The notes: generated by a model not told the origin, from the sequence alone. Positions 1-8,848 are shown, counted from the stretch's first letter. The stretch is 64,000 nucleotides of DNA from an uncultured Coprococcus sp. (GCA_934277375.1 CAKQTZ010000007.1:141471-205470), one strand, 5' to 3'. Made by a program: numbers and translations.

Positions 1-86
1 GCTGCCTTATTATTGTGTGTTTTTTTCTGCGTTTTATTCCACATTTCTTTCTTCGCTGCTTCTTTGCCACATCAAGGTTCGGATTC

Positions 87-115
87 TTGACAATATGCTA
101 TATATTAAGTACAAT
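87..115 (+). promoter_or_regulatory. Sigma-A-type promoter for the CNNM/CBS gene
   Basis: TTGACA at 87-92 and TACAAT at 110-115 are separated by 17 bp. Transcription would begin near 122, giving a short leader that supports the downstream TTG start at 153. Bases 1-86 show nothing I can assign. Confidence 0.7.
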
Positions 116-152
116 CAGAATTAAAAATTTTTAAATGATTGGAGATGACATC

Positions 153-1436
153 TTGGGCGCAGGTTCCATAATAAACATTATCATTCTGGTGGTGCTGATC
201 GCACTATCCGCATTCTTTTCTTCAGCTGAAACAGCACTCACAACGGTGAGTAAATTCTCGCTCAGGTCTCTTGCAGACAACGGCAACAAGCGGGCCTCAC
301 GGGTTCTCAAGGTCACAGAGAATTCAAGCAAGCTGATAAGCACTATTCTTATAGGAAATAACATTGTCAACATATCAGCATCTTCTCTCACGACCACATT
401 CGTGACAAAGGCATTTGGAAGCTCTGCTGTCGGTATTGCAACCGGAGTCCTGACACTGATCGTTCTCCTCTTCGGAGAAATCACACCAAAGACCCTGGCC
501 CAGCGCTATAACCTGAAGCTATCACTGCTATACATTGACATAATCCAGTTCCTTATGATAGTGCTCACACCTGTGATATTCATAGTGAACAAGATTGCTG
601 ATTTTATATTCTGGATCATCCGACTTGACAAGGACGGCGGTAACCAGAAGATGACCGAGGATGAACTCATAAGCATGGTGAATGTCAGCGAGGAGGAAGG
701 TGTCATCGAAGACAAAGAGAAAGAAATGATAACCAATGTGGTGGACTTCGGAGATTCCATTGCAAGGGATGTCATGATCCCAAGAGCAGATATGACCATC
801 GCCTCTGTTGATATGGCTTACGAGGATCTGCTGAAGCTCTACATGGAAGTTCCGTATACGAGAATTCCTGTGTATGAAGACTCCAGGGATAACGTGATCG
901 GTATCCTTCATGTTAAGGATCTCTTCTTCTACAAGGCAACCCATGATATCAACAATTTCAGCGTTCGCAACATCATGAGAAAGCCACTGTATGTATATGA
1001 ATATCAGAAGACCAATGATCTTCTGCACTCCATGAAATCGGATTCCAACACGATGGCCATCGTGCTCGATGAATACGGAATCTGCATAGGACTTATTACC
1101 ATAGAGGATCTCATTGAGGAAATCATCGGAGATATCAAGGATGAGTACGACATGGAGGAGCACAACAACATCATCAAGATTGATGACACCCACTACAACG
1201 TCGACGGCTCCATCAAGCTGGACGATCTGAATGATGCACTGAATCTAAAGATAGAATCAGAGGACTACGATTCCCTCGGCGGTTACATAACCGAACTGCT
1301 GGATCACATTCCAGCCAAGGGTGAGTCCGTAACAGATATATCATGTATATACAAGGTTGTTGAGATGGATAAAAAAAGAGTTGCCAGAGTGCTTATCACA
1401 CTGGCTCCACAGGAACCAAGAAACGAAAACCCGTAA
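153..1436 (+). CDS. HlyC/CorC (CNNM/DUF21-CBS-CorC) family membrane protein
   Basis: Membrane protein of the CorC/HlyC family, which is linked to Mg2+/Co2+ homeostasis. The order is an N-terminal DUF21/CNNM domain (about residues 5-190, hydrophobic helices and the motif SAFFSSAETAL), a CBS pair (about 200-325, 'VMIPRADM', 'GILHVKDL', 'GLITIEDLIEEIIGDI') and a C-terminal CorC_HlyC domain. Length (~427 aa) is typical. An ATG at 135 is in frame but has no Shine-Dalgarno. GGAG at 141-144 sits 8 nt before TTG 153, so I prefer TTG 153; the longer form starts at 135. The gene is monocistronic, between its own promoter and a terminator. Old 'hemolysin' names for this family are not functional evidence. 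Confidence 0.9.
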   Translation: MGAGSIINIIILVVLIALSAFFSSAETALTTVSKFSLRSLADNGNKRASRVLKVTENSSKLISTILIGNNIVNISASSLTTTFVTKAFGSSAVGIATGVLTLIVLLFGEITPKTLAQRYNLKLSLLYIDIIQFLMIVLTPVIFIVNKIADFIFWIIRLDKDGGNQKMTEDELISMVNVSEEEGVIEDKEKEMITNVVDFGDSIARDVMIPRADMTIASVDMAYEDLLKLYMEVPYTRIPVYEDSRDNVIGILHVKDLFFYKATHDINNFSVRNIMRKPLYVYEYQKTNDLLHSMKSDSNTMAIVLDEYGICIGLITIEDLIEEIIGDIKDEYDMEEHNNIIKIDDTHYNVDGSIKLDDLNDALNLKIESEDYDSLGGYITELLDHIPAKGESVTDISCIYKVVEMDKKRVARVLITLAPQEPRNENP

Positions 1437-1461
1437 TCCAGGTGTTTATCTAATATTGACA

Positions 1462-1547
1462 AACTGCGCAGGGAGTGATATACCCCTTCCTTACTGGTTA
1501 TTCAGTAAAGAGGATGCATATCACCCCTGTGCAGTTTTTATTTTTAT
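1462..1547 (+). terminator. Long imperfect hairpin terminator
   Basis: AACTGCGCAGGGAGTGATAT pairs with ATATCACCCCTGTGCAGTT, with an inner TTACTG/CAGTAA stem, followed by TTTTTATTTTTAT. It lies 25 nt after the CNNM/CBS stop. Confidence 0.75.
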
Positions 1548-1577
1548 CAAATTAATACGTTTTATGGTAAAACAACC

Positions 1578-1606
1578 TTGTAATGTAGTTTTGAATACTA
1601 TATAAT
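1578..1606 (+). promoter_or_regulatory. Promoter for the DUF1836 gene
   Basis: TTGTAA (1578-1583), 17 bp, TATAAT (1601-1606), about 58 nt upstream of the start codon. Confidence 0.65.
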
Positions 1607-1663
1607 ATGTCATGTTGATTTAAAACAAACCCATATGTTTCAACTAATACAAGAGGTGTCTAC

Positions 1664-2425
1664 ATGGATAAGAAGACAAATATTAAAGATATAATATCAA
1701 TGGCCGGCGGCCTTGACTATATAAACCCTAAGGATATCCCATCCATCGATCTGTATATGGATCAGCTGACAACCTTCATGGAGGATCAGCTCGGCAAGAA
1801 CAGGCGTAATGACGAAGACAAGGTGATGACCAAGACTATGATCAACAACTACACCAAGAACAATCTTCTGCCGTCGCCTAATAAGAAGAGATATTCCAAG
1901 CAGCATCTTATACTGCTCATCTATATATACTATCTGAAGAACATGCTCAGCATCAACGATATACAGACTCTGCTGGAGCCCCTTATCGACGGGTATTTTG
2001 ATTCGAGCAAGGACGGCAAGGATATTTCCGATATATATGCCCATCTGTACGAGCACCTGTCCCAGCACTATGGTGATATCATCAAGGACATCGTGAGGAC
2101 AGCCAACAAGGCCGATGCCATGTACGACCCGGAGAAGGATTCCTATCTCCACGATCTCAGCATGATCTCACTCCTGTCGGTTGATATATATGCCAAGAAG
2201 AAATATGTAGAGCATCTGGTGGATAAGCTCAGGCAGGAATCTGAAGAAGATTCCAAAGCGAAGGCAAAAGCCCAGGCACAAAAGCTCAGAGAACAGCAAT
2301 CAGCGGCCAAAGCTGCAAAAACACAGCAGGCGGCATCAAAAGCCGCAAGGTCTAAGCAGGCAGGCACAGGTGCAAAAGCTTCCAAAGCTCACCAGCCATC
2401 AGGCAATACCGACAATATCCAATAA
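1664..2425 (+). CDS. DUF1836 domain-containing protein
   Basis: 253-aa soluble protein with the DUF1836 core (about residues 20-185): 'IPSIDLYMDQLTTFME', then 'MTKTMINNYTKNNLLP' and 'YSKQHLILLIYIYYLKNMLS', which resemble a winged-helix or MerR-like DNA-binding fold. The family is common in Firmicutes and its function is unknown; a DNA-binding role is inference. The last ~55 residues form a low-complexity Ala/Lys/Gln tail ('KAKAKAQAQKLREQQ', 'KAAKTQQAASKAARSK') absent from the core domain, probably flexible or coiled. AGAGGTGT precedes ATG 1664. The gene stands alone between a promoter and a strong terminator. Confidence 0.85.
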   Translation: MDKKTNIKDIISMAGGLDYINPKDIPSIDLYMDQLTTFMEDQLGKNRRNDEDKVMTKTMINNYTKNNLLPSPNKKRYSKQHLILLIYIYYLKNMLSINDIQTLLEPLIDGYFDSSKDGKDISDIYAHLYEHLSQHYGDIIKDIVRTANKADAMYDPEKDSYLHDLSMISLLSVDIYAKKKYVEHLVDKLRQESEEDSKAKAKAQAQKLREQQSAAKAAKTQQAASKAARSKQAGTGAKASKAHQPSGNTDNIQ

Positions 2426-2448
2426 AGGTTACAGAACAAAATAACATA

Positions 2449-2487
2449 AACCCCTGAACGATAACACTCCATCGTTCAGGGGTTTTT
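2449..2487 (+). terminator. Rho-independent terminator
   Basis: CCCCTGAACGAT (2451-2462), 8-nt loop, ATCGTTCAGGGG (2471-2482), then TTTTTAT. The A-rich flank may let it also serve the convergent yerC gene. Confidence 0.9.
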
Positions 2488-2549
2488 ATGTCTGCAGTCT
2501 CCATGATCAATATGCTGGAGCCAATCTGCCTGTATTTGTACGCATCTTT

Positions 2550-2879
2550 TTACTTGTCATCCCCATTGTCGTCCTGCTTGTCATTCTGCTGAAAGCTCTT
2601 CATTCTTGAAAATACAAGCTCATATCCATCCTTGCCATAATTCAGGGATCTGTTGACCCTGCTTATCGTAGCTGTGGAAGCTCCAGTCTTCTCCGCAACC
2701 TCCAGATATGTATTGTCCTCTTTCAGCATCTTGGCTACTGCAAATCGCTGTGCTATAGATAACAGTTCATTCACCGTGCATACATCCTCAAAGAAATTAA
2801 AGCACTCCTCTTCTGTCTCCAATGTAAGTATTGCCTCAAACAGATCCTGTACTGCCTCTGTATGTACTGTTTTTCCCAT
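2550..2879 (-). CDS. yerC: YerC/YecD family TrpR-related protein
   Basis: Small DNA-binding protein of the TrpR superfamily, ~109 aa as usual for YerC/YecD. The core contains 'LFEAILTLETEEECFNFFEDVCT', the 'LSIAQRFAVAKMLKE' helix and the helix-turn-helix 'YLEVAEKTGASTATISRVNR'. The longer reading (to 2885) starts at a TTG overlapping the ribosome binding site; AAGGAG lies 7 nt before ATG 2879, which I chose. The C-terminal ~15 residues are Asp/Gln/Lys rich. Target genes are unknown from sequence. It has its own promoter inside the end of the upstream amylase-like gene. Confidence 0.85.
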   Translation of the reverse strand: MGKTVHTEAVQDLFEAILTLETEEECFNFFEDVCTVNELLSIAQRFAVAKMLKEDNTYLEVAEKTGASTATISRVNRSLNYGKDGYELVFSRMKSFQQNDKQDDNGDDK

Positions 2880-2931
2880 ATTCAAGCTCCTTCTTTGGCT
2901 TTCACGACTTTAGCGTGATAAAGTAATATAT

Positions 2932-2960
2932 ACTATATACCACTTTCTTATAATTTGCAA
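2932..2960 (-). promoter_or_regulatory. Promoter for yerC, overlapping the amylase-like stop
   Basis: On the minus strand TTGCAA (2955-2960), 17 bp, TATAGT (2932-2937). The -35 lies within the last codons of the preceding gene. Confidence 0.5.
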
Positions 2961-4447
2961 TCTTTTTTGATCCACACTGAAAGACCCTGTCTGTTGACGT
3001 AGAATTCGCCACAGCCCTCATCATCTATCCTGATATCATACTTGGCATTGCCCATGACATCAGCGAAATGCGCCCCGGCAAACTGCCTGCCCACGTACAT
3101 CCGCTTTGTTCCGCCCACGCCATCAGACATAACCACTGCCAGCCCGGAATCCTTGTGCTCATCGTCGCCCTCACGTGTCCAGCCAACAACCTCACTGTGA
3201 TCAAAGTAGTCATGCTGTACTCCGTATGCATACTTCTTTCTGAGCTTCAGCAGCTTGTTGAGTATGGTCTTCTTCGACTTAACCTTTTCCTGTGGTATTC
3301 CTGCATAATCGCCAATATACAGACATGGATATCCCTGCTCCCTAAGCAGTATGACAGCATATGCAAGCGGCTTGAACCAATCCTCCACATATGACTCAAG
3401 TATTCCGCCAACCTGAGACTCATGATTGTCCACAAATGTAACAGCCCTCTCAGGATTACTCATCATCAGTGAACCCTTGAGCAGATCAGCCATATTATAT
3501 GCTCCATCAGCAACAGATGCATCATGGAAGTTGAAATGTAATGGCACATCGAACATAGAAGTCTGGTTGTCTGTGGCCTTGATATAGCCATTCAGGTACT
3601 CTACATTCCAATGCCAAAAATCTCCAATCGAGAATATATCTTTATGAACATATTCAGGAGCTTCATCTGCAACTTTCTTCCTCGTGACAACCGGCACGTC
3701 AGATGCAGCGGCAACAAAATCCTTCACAAACCATGCAGGTATCGCCTCTGCCTCCTGGAACCTGAAGCCGTCCACGTCTGTGGTCCTCTCATACCACTGT
3801 GCCCATGACATAAGTTCGTCATAGACCTCCTGGTTGTAAAAGTCAATCTCACTTCCAACTATATAATCATACTTGGCAAATTCTTTCTCTGCTTCCTCGT
3901 AATCCCTGCCCTCAAGCGCACATATACGCTTCTTGAACTCTTCCTGCTTCCAGTCAATTCCAGCAAAATGCTTCCAGTTCCACTTAAATCTGGAATACTT
4001 GGTCTTTCTTCCCGGGAATGTAAACTTCGAGAGAGCTCCAACAGTCTTCTTGTTACCTATCATCTGTGGAATATCCTTGCTGTTGAAATCAGATGCAGTG
4101 ATCTTCTCTATCCTGTCTGCACCAAGCTTCTGTCTGACCGCTATATCCGCATATACATCGATCCCCGCAGCCTTCATGGCCTTTATGGCTACTATGTACT
4201 CATCCTTTGTTCCATAGCGGGTTCCAACCGAACCCTTCTGATCAAATTCTCCCAGATCATACAGATCATAAGGAGCATAACCCATATCCTCTTTGCCCTG
4301 CGCACCCTTTGTTGCAGGTGGAAACCATACAGCCGTAGCCCCCATCTTCTTCAGAACCGCAGCATCCTCCGCTGCCTTCTTCCACAAATCCTGGCTGTCG
4401 GTCGTATTCGCTGTAAAATACTGTACCAAAAGTCCGTTATCCTTCAT
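2948..4447 (-). CDS. GH13_5-type alpha-amylase homologue with substituted catalytic residues
   Basis: 499-aa protein without signal peptide, colinear with liquefying cytoplasmic alpha-amylases of GH13_5: 'AVWFPPATKG', 'GYAPYDLYDLGEFDQKG', 'KYSRFKWNWKHFAGIDW', 'FDVPLHFNFHDAS' and 'TFVDNHESQ' with 'WFKPLAYAVILLREQGYP' all align with Bacillus enzymes. The active site is wrong. The nucleophile position in 'GFRLDAVKH' reads 'GFRFQEAEA' (Gln231, codon 3755-3757), the acid/base Glu is Asp276 in 'SIGDFW' (3620-3622), and the transition-state Asp in 'NHD' is Glu343 (3419-3421). Region I also lost its Asn-His ('DIAVRQK'). The frame is intact, so I infer a conserved pseudoenzyme, perhaps a glucan-binding or regulatory protein, rather than an active amylase. 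GGAGG lies 7 nt before ATG. Confidence 0.85.
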   Translation of the reverse strand: MKDNGLLVQYFTANTTDSQDLWKKAAEDAAVLKKMGATAVWFPPATKGAQGKEDMGYAPYDLYDLGEFDQKGSVGTRYGTKDEYIVAIKAMKAAGIDVYADIAVRQKLGADRIEKITASDFNSKDIPQMIGNKKTVGALSKFTFPGRKTKYSRFKWNWKHFAGIDWKQEEFKKRICALEGRDYEEAEKEFAKYDYIVGSEIDFYNQEVYDELMSWAQWYERTTDVDGFRFQEAEAIPAWFVKDFVAAASDVPVVTRKKVADEAPEYVHKDIFSIGDFWHWNVEYLNGYIKATDNQTSMFDVPLHFNFHDASVADGAYNMADLLKGSLMMSNPERAVTFVDNHESQVGGILESYVEDWFKPLAYAVILLREQGYPCLYIGDYAGIPQEKVKSKKTILNKLLKLRKKYAYGVQHDYFDHSEVVGWTREGDDEHKDSGLAVVMSDGVGGTKRMYVGRQFAGAHFADVMGNAKYDIRIDDEGCGEFYVNRQGLSVWIKKDCKL

Positions 4448-4489
4448 CTCAATACCTCCGTTTTTGGCTTTTAATCACCCTTATAAATC

Positions 4490-4518
4490 ATTATATCAAA
4501 TATAAATATATGAGTAAA
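4490..4518 (-). promoter_or_regulatory. Promoter for the amylase homologue
   Basis: TTTACT (4513-4518), 17 bp, TATAAT (4490-4495) on the minus strand, ~40 nt before the start codon. Confidence 0.6.
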
Positions 4519-4529
4519 GACCGACAAAT

Positions 4530-4579
4530 AACAAAAACATGCCTACAGACTCTCCTTATTGGAGTGTCTGCAGGCATGT
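4530..4579 (-). terminator. Terminator of the dapF-dapL transcript
   Basis: ACATGCCTGCAGACACTCC pairs across a 5-nt loop with GGAGAGTCTGTAGGCATGT, one mismatch apart, followed on the minus strand by TTTTTGTTATTTG. Confidence 0.85.
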
Positions 4580-4587
4580 CAAAGACA

Positions 4588-4659
4588 CTATATGCTGTAC
4601 GTGTATGTATTACGGCTCACCCTCAACGCTCCACGCATGGATACGTCTCAGCATATAGT
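4588..4659. repeat. Inverted repeat in the dapL 3' untranslated region
   Basis: ACTATATGCTG (4588-4598) and CAGCATATAGT (4649-4659) are perfect inverted copies 50 nt apart, starting 3 nt after the dapL stop and ending just before the terminator. The function is unknown; it could bracket a structured 3' UTR. Confidence 0.45.
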
Positions 4660-4662
4660 ATA

Positions 4663-5880
4663 TTACATATTCTTTATTCTCTCTATAGCCTCAACTGTGT
4701 TCTCATAAGTTCCGAATGCAGTAAGTCTGAAATATCCCTCACCACTTGGTCCAAAGCCTGAGCCTGGAGTTCCAACTACATTGGCATTCTCAAGCAGGTA
4801 ATCGAAGAAATCCCATGATGACATGTTGTTCGGTGTCTTGAGCCAGATATATGGAGCATTTACACCGCCTGATACAGTGTAGCCTGCATCCTTGAGTCCC
4901 TGTGAGATAACCTTTGCATTGTTCATGTAGTATGCGATCTGAGCCTTTGTCTGAGCCTTGCCCTCGTCTGAATATACTGCATCTCCTGCTGCCTGAACGA
5001 TGTATGGAGCACCATTGAACTTTGTTCCATGCCTTCTTGCCCACAGGCTGTGCATTGACACACCGTCCGCATCCTTCAGATCCTTAGGAACAACCGTGTA
5101 ACCGAGACGTGTTCCTGTAAAGCCTGCGTTCTTCGAAAAGCTCTTCAGCTCGATGGCACATGTCCTTGCTCCCTCGCACTCATATATTGTATGAGGGACA
5201 TCATCCTCACTTATATACGCCTCGTACGCAGCATCATAAATGATCACCGCACCTACCTTGTTGGCATAGTCAACCCATTCCTGGAGCTGATCCTTCTTTA
5301 TAGTAGCTCCTGTAGGGTTGTTAGGGAAGCACAGATATATGATATCAGGTGTCTCCTTTGGAAGCTCCGGTGCGAAATTATTGTCTGCCAGACATGGCAT
5401 GTATATTACATCGCTCCACAGCTCTGTATTCTTGTCATATGTTCCGGTTCTTCCAGCCATTACGTTGGAATCAACGTATACAGGGTATACAGGATCGCAT
5501 ACAGCGATCTTGCTGTCCGCTGTGAATATCTCCTGGATATTGGCTGAATCGCTCTTTGCGCCATCGCTGACAAATATCTCGTCAGCAGATATATCCACAC
5601 CTCTATCAGCATAATCATTCTTTGCTATAGTATTTCTCAGGAATTCGTAGCCGAGATCAGGTGCATATCCCTTAAACGTCTCAGCAACAGCCATCTCGTC
5701 AACCGCCTTATGAAGCCTCTCTATGATCGCAGGTGCAAGCGGCTGTGTCACATCACCTATACTGAGTCTTATAACCTTCTTGTCAGGATGAGCAGCACTA
5801 TACTCTCTCTGCTTTCTTCCAACTGTTGAGAAAAGATAGCTTCCCGGAAGCTTTAAATAGTTTTCATTTGCCTTAAACAT
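4663..5880 (-). CDS. dapL: LL-diaminopimelate aminotransferase
   Basis: Class I/II PLP aminotransferase that converts tetrahydrodipicolinate plus glutamate directly to LL-diaminopimelate, bypassing the succinylase and acetylase branches of lysine/peptidoglycan precursor synthesis. 405 aa from ATG 5880 ('MFKANENYLKLPGSYLFS', the standard DapL N terminus). AGGAGG lies 6 nt upstream; an ORF reading to 5916 runs into the dapF end and is rejected. The PLP lysine lies in 'SFSKNAGFTGTRLGY', and 'CFPNNPTGA' is the substrate/cofactor loop. It is 13 bp downstream of dapF on the same strand, so the two consecutive steps are co-transcribed. Confidence 0.96.
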   Translation of the reverse strand: MFKANENYLKLPGSYLFSTVGRKQREYSAAHPDKKVIRLSIGDVTQPLAPAIIERLHKAVDEMAVAETFKGYAPDLGYEFLRNTIAKNDYADRGVDISADEIFVSDGAKSDSANIQEIFTADSKIAVCDPVYPVYVDSNVMAGRTGTYDKNTELWSDVIYMPCLADNNFAPELPKETPDIIYLCFPNNPTGATIKKDQLQEWVDYANKVGAVIIYDAAYEAYISEDDVPHTIYECEGARTCAIELKSFSKNAGFTGTRLGYTVVPKDLKDADGVSMHSLWARRHGTKFNGAPYIVQAAGDAVYSDEGKAQTKAQIAYYMNNAKVISQGLKDAGYTVSGGVNAPYIWLKTPNNMSSWDFFDYLLENANVVGTPGSGFGPSGEGYFRLTAFGTYENTVEAIERIKNM

Positions 5881-5893
5881 GTCGTTCCTCCTG

Positions 5894-6733
5894 TTAAAAT
5901 ATATCAATACGACCATCGAATACTGCCCTGGCCGGTCCTGTCATGTATATTGTGTCCTTCTGTCTGTCATATCGTATATCAAGCCTGCCGCCGGCAAGCT
6001 GTACCTCTACCTGTTCATCTACTGTCCCTGCCAGCATACACGCCACCGACGCTGCACACGCTCCTGTACCACAGGCTCTCGTCTCTCCAGAGCCGCGCTC
6101 CCACACGCGCATGCGTATACTGCCTGGGCTGATCAGCTGCACAAATTCGACATTTGTCCTGTCAGGAAATGCCCTGTCGCACTCTATGCACGGTCCCAGC
6201 CTGCCAACCGGTATATTCTCCGTGTCACTCACCACGATGACCGCATGTGGATTGCCCATGGACACCCTTGTGAATCTATATTCTTCACCACAGGCCAGCA
6301 CTGTCTCCTGCTCAAGCGTCTGCATCAAAGCCCTGTACATTGGTATATTGTCTCTTCCGATCACAGGCTTGCCCATATCTACCATGAGCACACTTTCCCG
6401 GGCGTCTCCGGATATATACCTGAGAGTCTTTATCCCCGCCAACGTCTCCACAGTCATGACATCCCCAGATATCAGACCATGGTCATAGGCATATTTACCG
6501 GCGCATCTTATCCCGTTGCCGCACATCTCTGCGCGGCTGCCATCCGAATTGTATACTAACATGCTGAAATCCGCTTTATCTGAAGGCGCTATCAGTATGA
6601 GGCCGTCTCCGCCGATCCCCAGATGCCTGTCGCTCACAAGCCGTGCCAGCCACCCCGGATCTTCAACACATTCCTCAAAACAGTTCACATAGACATAATC
6701 ATTGCCAAGTCCTTCCATCTTCGTAAAGCGCAC
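5894..6733 (-). CDS. dapF: Diaminopimelate epimerase
   Basis: Cofactor-independent epimerase turning LL-diaminopimelate into meso-diaminopimelate for lysine and peptidoglycan. 279 aa, family length. Both catalytic cysteines are visible in 'EMCGNGIRCAG' and 'ETRACGTGACAAS'; the N-terminal 'FTKMEGLGNDYVYV' motif is typical. Start is GTG 6733 with GGAGG about 7 nt upstream. It precedes dapL in transcription order and starts 23 bp after the ANTAR regulator stop, so it may be read with that gene too. Confidence 0.95.
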   Translation of the reverse strand: MRFTKMEGLGNDYVYVNCFEECVEDPGWLARLVSDRHLGIGGDGLILIAPSDKADFSMLVYNSDGSRAEMCGNGIRCAGKYAYDHGLISGDVMTVETLAGIKTLRYISGDARESVLMVDMGKPVIGRDNIPMYRALMQTLEQETVLACGEEYRFTRVSMGNPHAVIVVSDTENIPVGRLGPCIECDRAFPDRTNVEFVQLISPGSIRMRVWERGSGETRACGTGACAASVACMLAGTVDEQVEVQLAGGRLDIRYDRQKDTIYMTGPARAVFDGRIDIF

Positions 6734-6756
6734 GGAAAGCCTCCCGAGAAACTTTT

Positions 6757-7308
6757 TTAGAAATCTGATGAATTATCCAATATCATATAAGCCATCTCAA
6801 CTATATTGATACCATGATCCATGCTCTTCTTCTGCAGATAACGATGAGCGCCCTGCTCATCATACTCATAGTCATTCATAAGCTTGAGCTTTGCCGCTTT
6901 GATAATCTTCTTCTCTTCTTCTGTCCTCTCTTTCGGTCTGGATTTTCTCTTTTTTCTCTCCCACAGAAGATTCTCTATGGTGAGACTAACTGTATTCACA
7001 AAATCCGCCGACTTCAGTGGCATCGACAGACACACTACGCCACTATCCCGGACCTCCTCATAGTTCTTCTTGCTGCTCAGAACTATCATGTCAAAGTACT
7101 TTGGAATGAAATTCTCGAGATCTATGTACATCATGTCTGAGAATTTGTAACCGCATATTATTACTCCGTCATCGCAGGCATCAGCCGCCTGGGCAGCCTG
7201 GGCTCCGGTTGTGCACACCTTAGTTACATTTATACCATTGCGAACGAGCAGGTTCTTGATGCTTTTTGCTTCTTCTATTTTTGGAAACACTACTATTAAA
7301 TTTACCAA
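6757..7308 (-). CDS. ANTAR-domain regulator with degenerate receiver domain
   Basis: 183-aa protein with an N-terminal receiver-like fold (about 1-115) and a C-terminal ANTAR RNA-binding domain (about 125-180: 'AAKLKLMNDYEYDEQGAHRY', 'MDHGINIVEMAYMIL'). ANTAR proteins act as transcription antiterminators at leader hairpins, and clostridial members sit beside glnA and control nitrogen genes. The receiver lacks the acidic pair ('VVFPKIEEAK') and the usual phospho-acceptor Asp ('GVIICGYKFSDM'), so control by phosphorylation is unlikely. Start is TTG 7308 with GAGG 8 nt upstream. It lies 140 bp downstream of glnA, same strand. Confidence 0.85.
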   Translation of the reverse strand: MVNLIVVFPKIEEAKSIKNLLVRNGINVTKVCTTGAQAAQAADACDDGVIICGYKFSDMMYIDLENFIPKYFDMIVLSSKKNYEEVRDSGVVCLSMPLKSADFVNTVSLTIENLLWERKKRKSRPKERTEEEKKIIKAAKLKLMNDYEYDEQGAHRYLQKKSMDHGINIVEMAYMILDNSSDF

Positions 7309-7351
7309 TTCCCCAGCCTCTCTATCGTATGTGTATAGTCATTATCAAATA

Positions 7352-7387
7352 TATAGGTAAGCAGTCCTCTCGTCCTGCTTACCTATA
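7352..7387. other. Hairpin between glnA and the ANTAR regulator
   Basis: TATAGGTAAGCAG (7352-7364) and CTGCTTACCTATA (7375-7387) form a perfect 13-bp stem with a 10-nt loop. On the minus strand it is followed by ATATTTG rather than a U-run, so it may be a leaky terminator or processing/stability hairpin that lowers regulator expression relative to glnA. Confidence 0.6.
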
Positions 7388-7448
7388 CTACTCATCATTT
7401 TATAAAATTTACAATGTTCCTCTGTATGTGGACACCCTGAGTGGCTGA

Positions 7449-8780
7449 TCAGACCTTATACAGGTAGTTTGAAATCTCCCACTCTGTTACCTGTCTTGTG
7501 TACTCATTCCACTCGTCCATCTTGGCATTGGTATATCTCTCAAAGATGTGATCTCCAACTGCTTCTCTCATGAACTCACTCTCGCTCATGGCAAGTGTTG
7601 CCTCTCTGAGGTTAGCTGGAAGACTGTGGATATGGCGCTCCTTCTTCTCCTCCGGTGTGAGGTTGAATATATTGGTATCTACACTTGGTGGAACTGGAAG
7701 CTGACGCTTGATTCCATCCAGACCAGCCTTAAGGCATACTGCCATAGCAAGATATGGATTGGCTGTTGGATCCGGGCATCTGAGCTCTACTCTTGTACCG
7801 GCACCACGTGCGCTTGGTATTCTGATAAGCGGACTTCTGTTCTTTGCTGACCATGCTATGTAGATAGGAGCCTCGTAGCCTGGAACAAGTCTCTTGTATG
7901 AGTTTACAAGAGGATTTGTGATGGCTGTCATCTCCTTCATGTGCTCCATGATACCAGCGATGAACCAGTATGCTTCCTGGCTGAGTCCAAGCTTGTCGTT
8001 CTCATCCGCGAATATGTTCTTGCCATCCTTCTGAAGTGACATGTTCATATGCATACCTGAACCGCATACACCATACTTTGGCTTTGGCATAAATGTTGCA
8101 CAGAGACCATGTCTCTTGGCGATAGTCTTGACAACGAGCTTGAATGTCTCGATGTTGTCGGCTGTCCTAAGAGCCTCTCCGTACTTGAAATCTATCTCGT
8201 GCTGTGCAGGAGCAACCTCGTGATGGGATGCCTCGATCTCAAATCCCATCTGCTCAAGAGTGAGTACCATATCTCTTCTTGCATTCTCACCAAAATCCAG
8301 TGGACCGAGATCAAAATAGCTTGCTCTCTCGTATGTATTTGTAGTAGGCATACCATTCTCATCTGTCTGGAAGAGGAAAAACTCGCACTCAGGACCAACG
8401 TTCATCTCGTATCCCATCTCCTTGGCATCTGCCAGCGCTCTCTTAAGCACATATCTAGGATCACCCTCGAAAGGTGTTCCATCTGGCTTATACACATCAC
8501 ATATAAGTCTCGCAACTTTTCCCTGCTGAGGTCTCCATGGGAATGTCTCATATGTATCGTAATCAGGATACAGATACATATCTGACTCCTCTATCCTGGC
8601 AAATCCCTCGATCGATGAACCATCGAACATGATCTTGTTGTTAAGTGCTTTCTCGATCTGGCTTGCAGTTATCGCTACGTTCTTAAGGTCTCCAAAAATG
8701 TCTGTGAACTGGAGTCTGATAAACTCTACGTCATCTTCTTTAACCTTCTTCAATATGTCTTCCTTTGTGTACTTTCCCAT
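7449..8780 (-). CDS. glnA: Type I glutamine synthetase
   Basis: Cytosolic glutamate-ammonia ligase, 443 aa, the short GSI-alpha form of Firmicutes. Diagnostic motifs are '[17 protein letters not shown]', 'GPECEFFLF', '[14 protein letters not shown]', '[10 protein letters not shown]', '[13 protein letters not shown]' and 'NRSPLIRIP'. The adenylylation-site insertion of GSI-beta is absent, consistent with feedback or regulator control. GGAG is 7 nt before ATG 8780. A strong promoter and a hairpin-rich leader precede it, and an ANTAR regulator follows, which suggests control at the leader; this link is inferred. Confidence 0.97.
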   Translation of the reverse strand: MGKYTKEDILKKVKEDDVEFIRLQFTDIFGDLKNVAITASQIEKALNNKIMFDGSSIEGFARIEESDMYLYPDYDTYETFPWRPQQGKVARLICDVYKPDGTPFEGDPRYVLKRALADAKEMGYEMNVGPECEFFLFQTDENGMPTTNTYERASYFDLGPLDFGENARRDMVLTLEQMGFEIEASHHEVAPAQHEIDFKYGEALRTADNIETFKLVVKTIAKRHGLCATFMPKPKYGVCGSGMHMNMSLQKDGKNIFADENDKLGLSQEAYWFIAGIMEHMKEMTAITNPLVNSYKRLVPGYEAPIYIAWSAKNRSPLIRIPSARGAGTRVELRCPDPTANPYLAMAVCLKAGLDGIKRQLPVPPSVDTNIFNLTPEEKKERHIHSLPANLREATLAMSESEFMREAVGDHIFERYTNAKMDEWNEYTRQVTEWEISNYLYKV

Positions 8781-8815
8781 CGTTATACTCCTTTTCTACA
8801 CATTGTTTGAACAGC

Positions 8816-8848
8816 CGCATACAAATGCGCTTTCGCGCAGTGTCTGCG
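8816..8848 (-). promoter_or_regulatory. glnA leader with overlapping alternative hairpins
   Basis: Three short stems overlap in the glnA 5' UTR on the minus strand: CGCAG-ACA-CTGCG (8848-8836), TGCGC-GAAA-GCGCA (8839-8826) and CGCAT-TTGT-ATGCG (8829-8816). The middle one excludes both others. No U-run follows, so any switch would act on stability or translation. Confidence 0.45.

Noticed and set aside
528..1193. 221-codon frame antisense to the CNNM/CBS gene
   Set aside because: Lies wholly inside a well-supported gene, with no domain or ribosome binding site; the same applies to other long antisense frames such as 3968-4474.
8816..8848. Canonical ANTAR two-hairpin target upstream of glnA
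   Set aside because: The stems have 3-4-nt loops; I found no paired hexanucleotide loops with A1 and G4.
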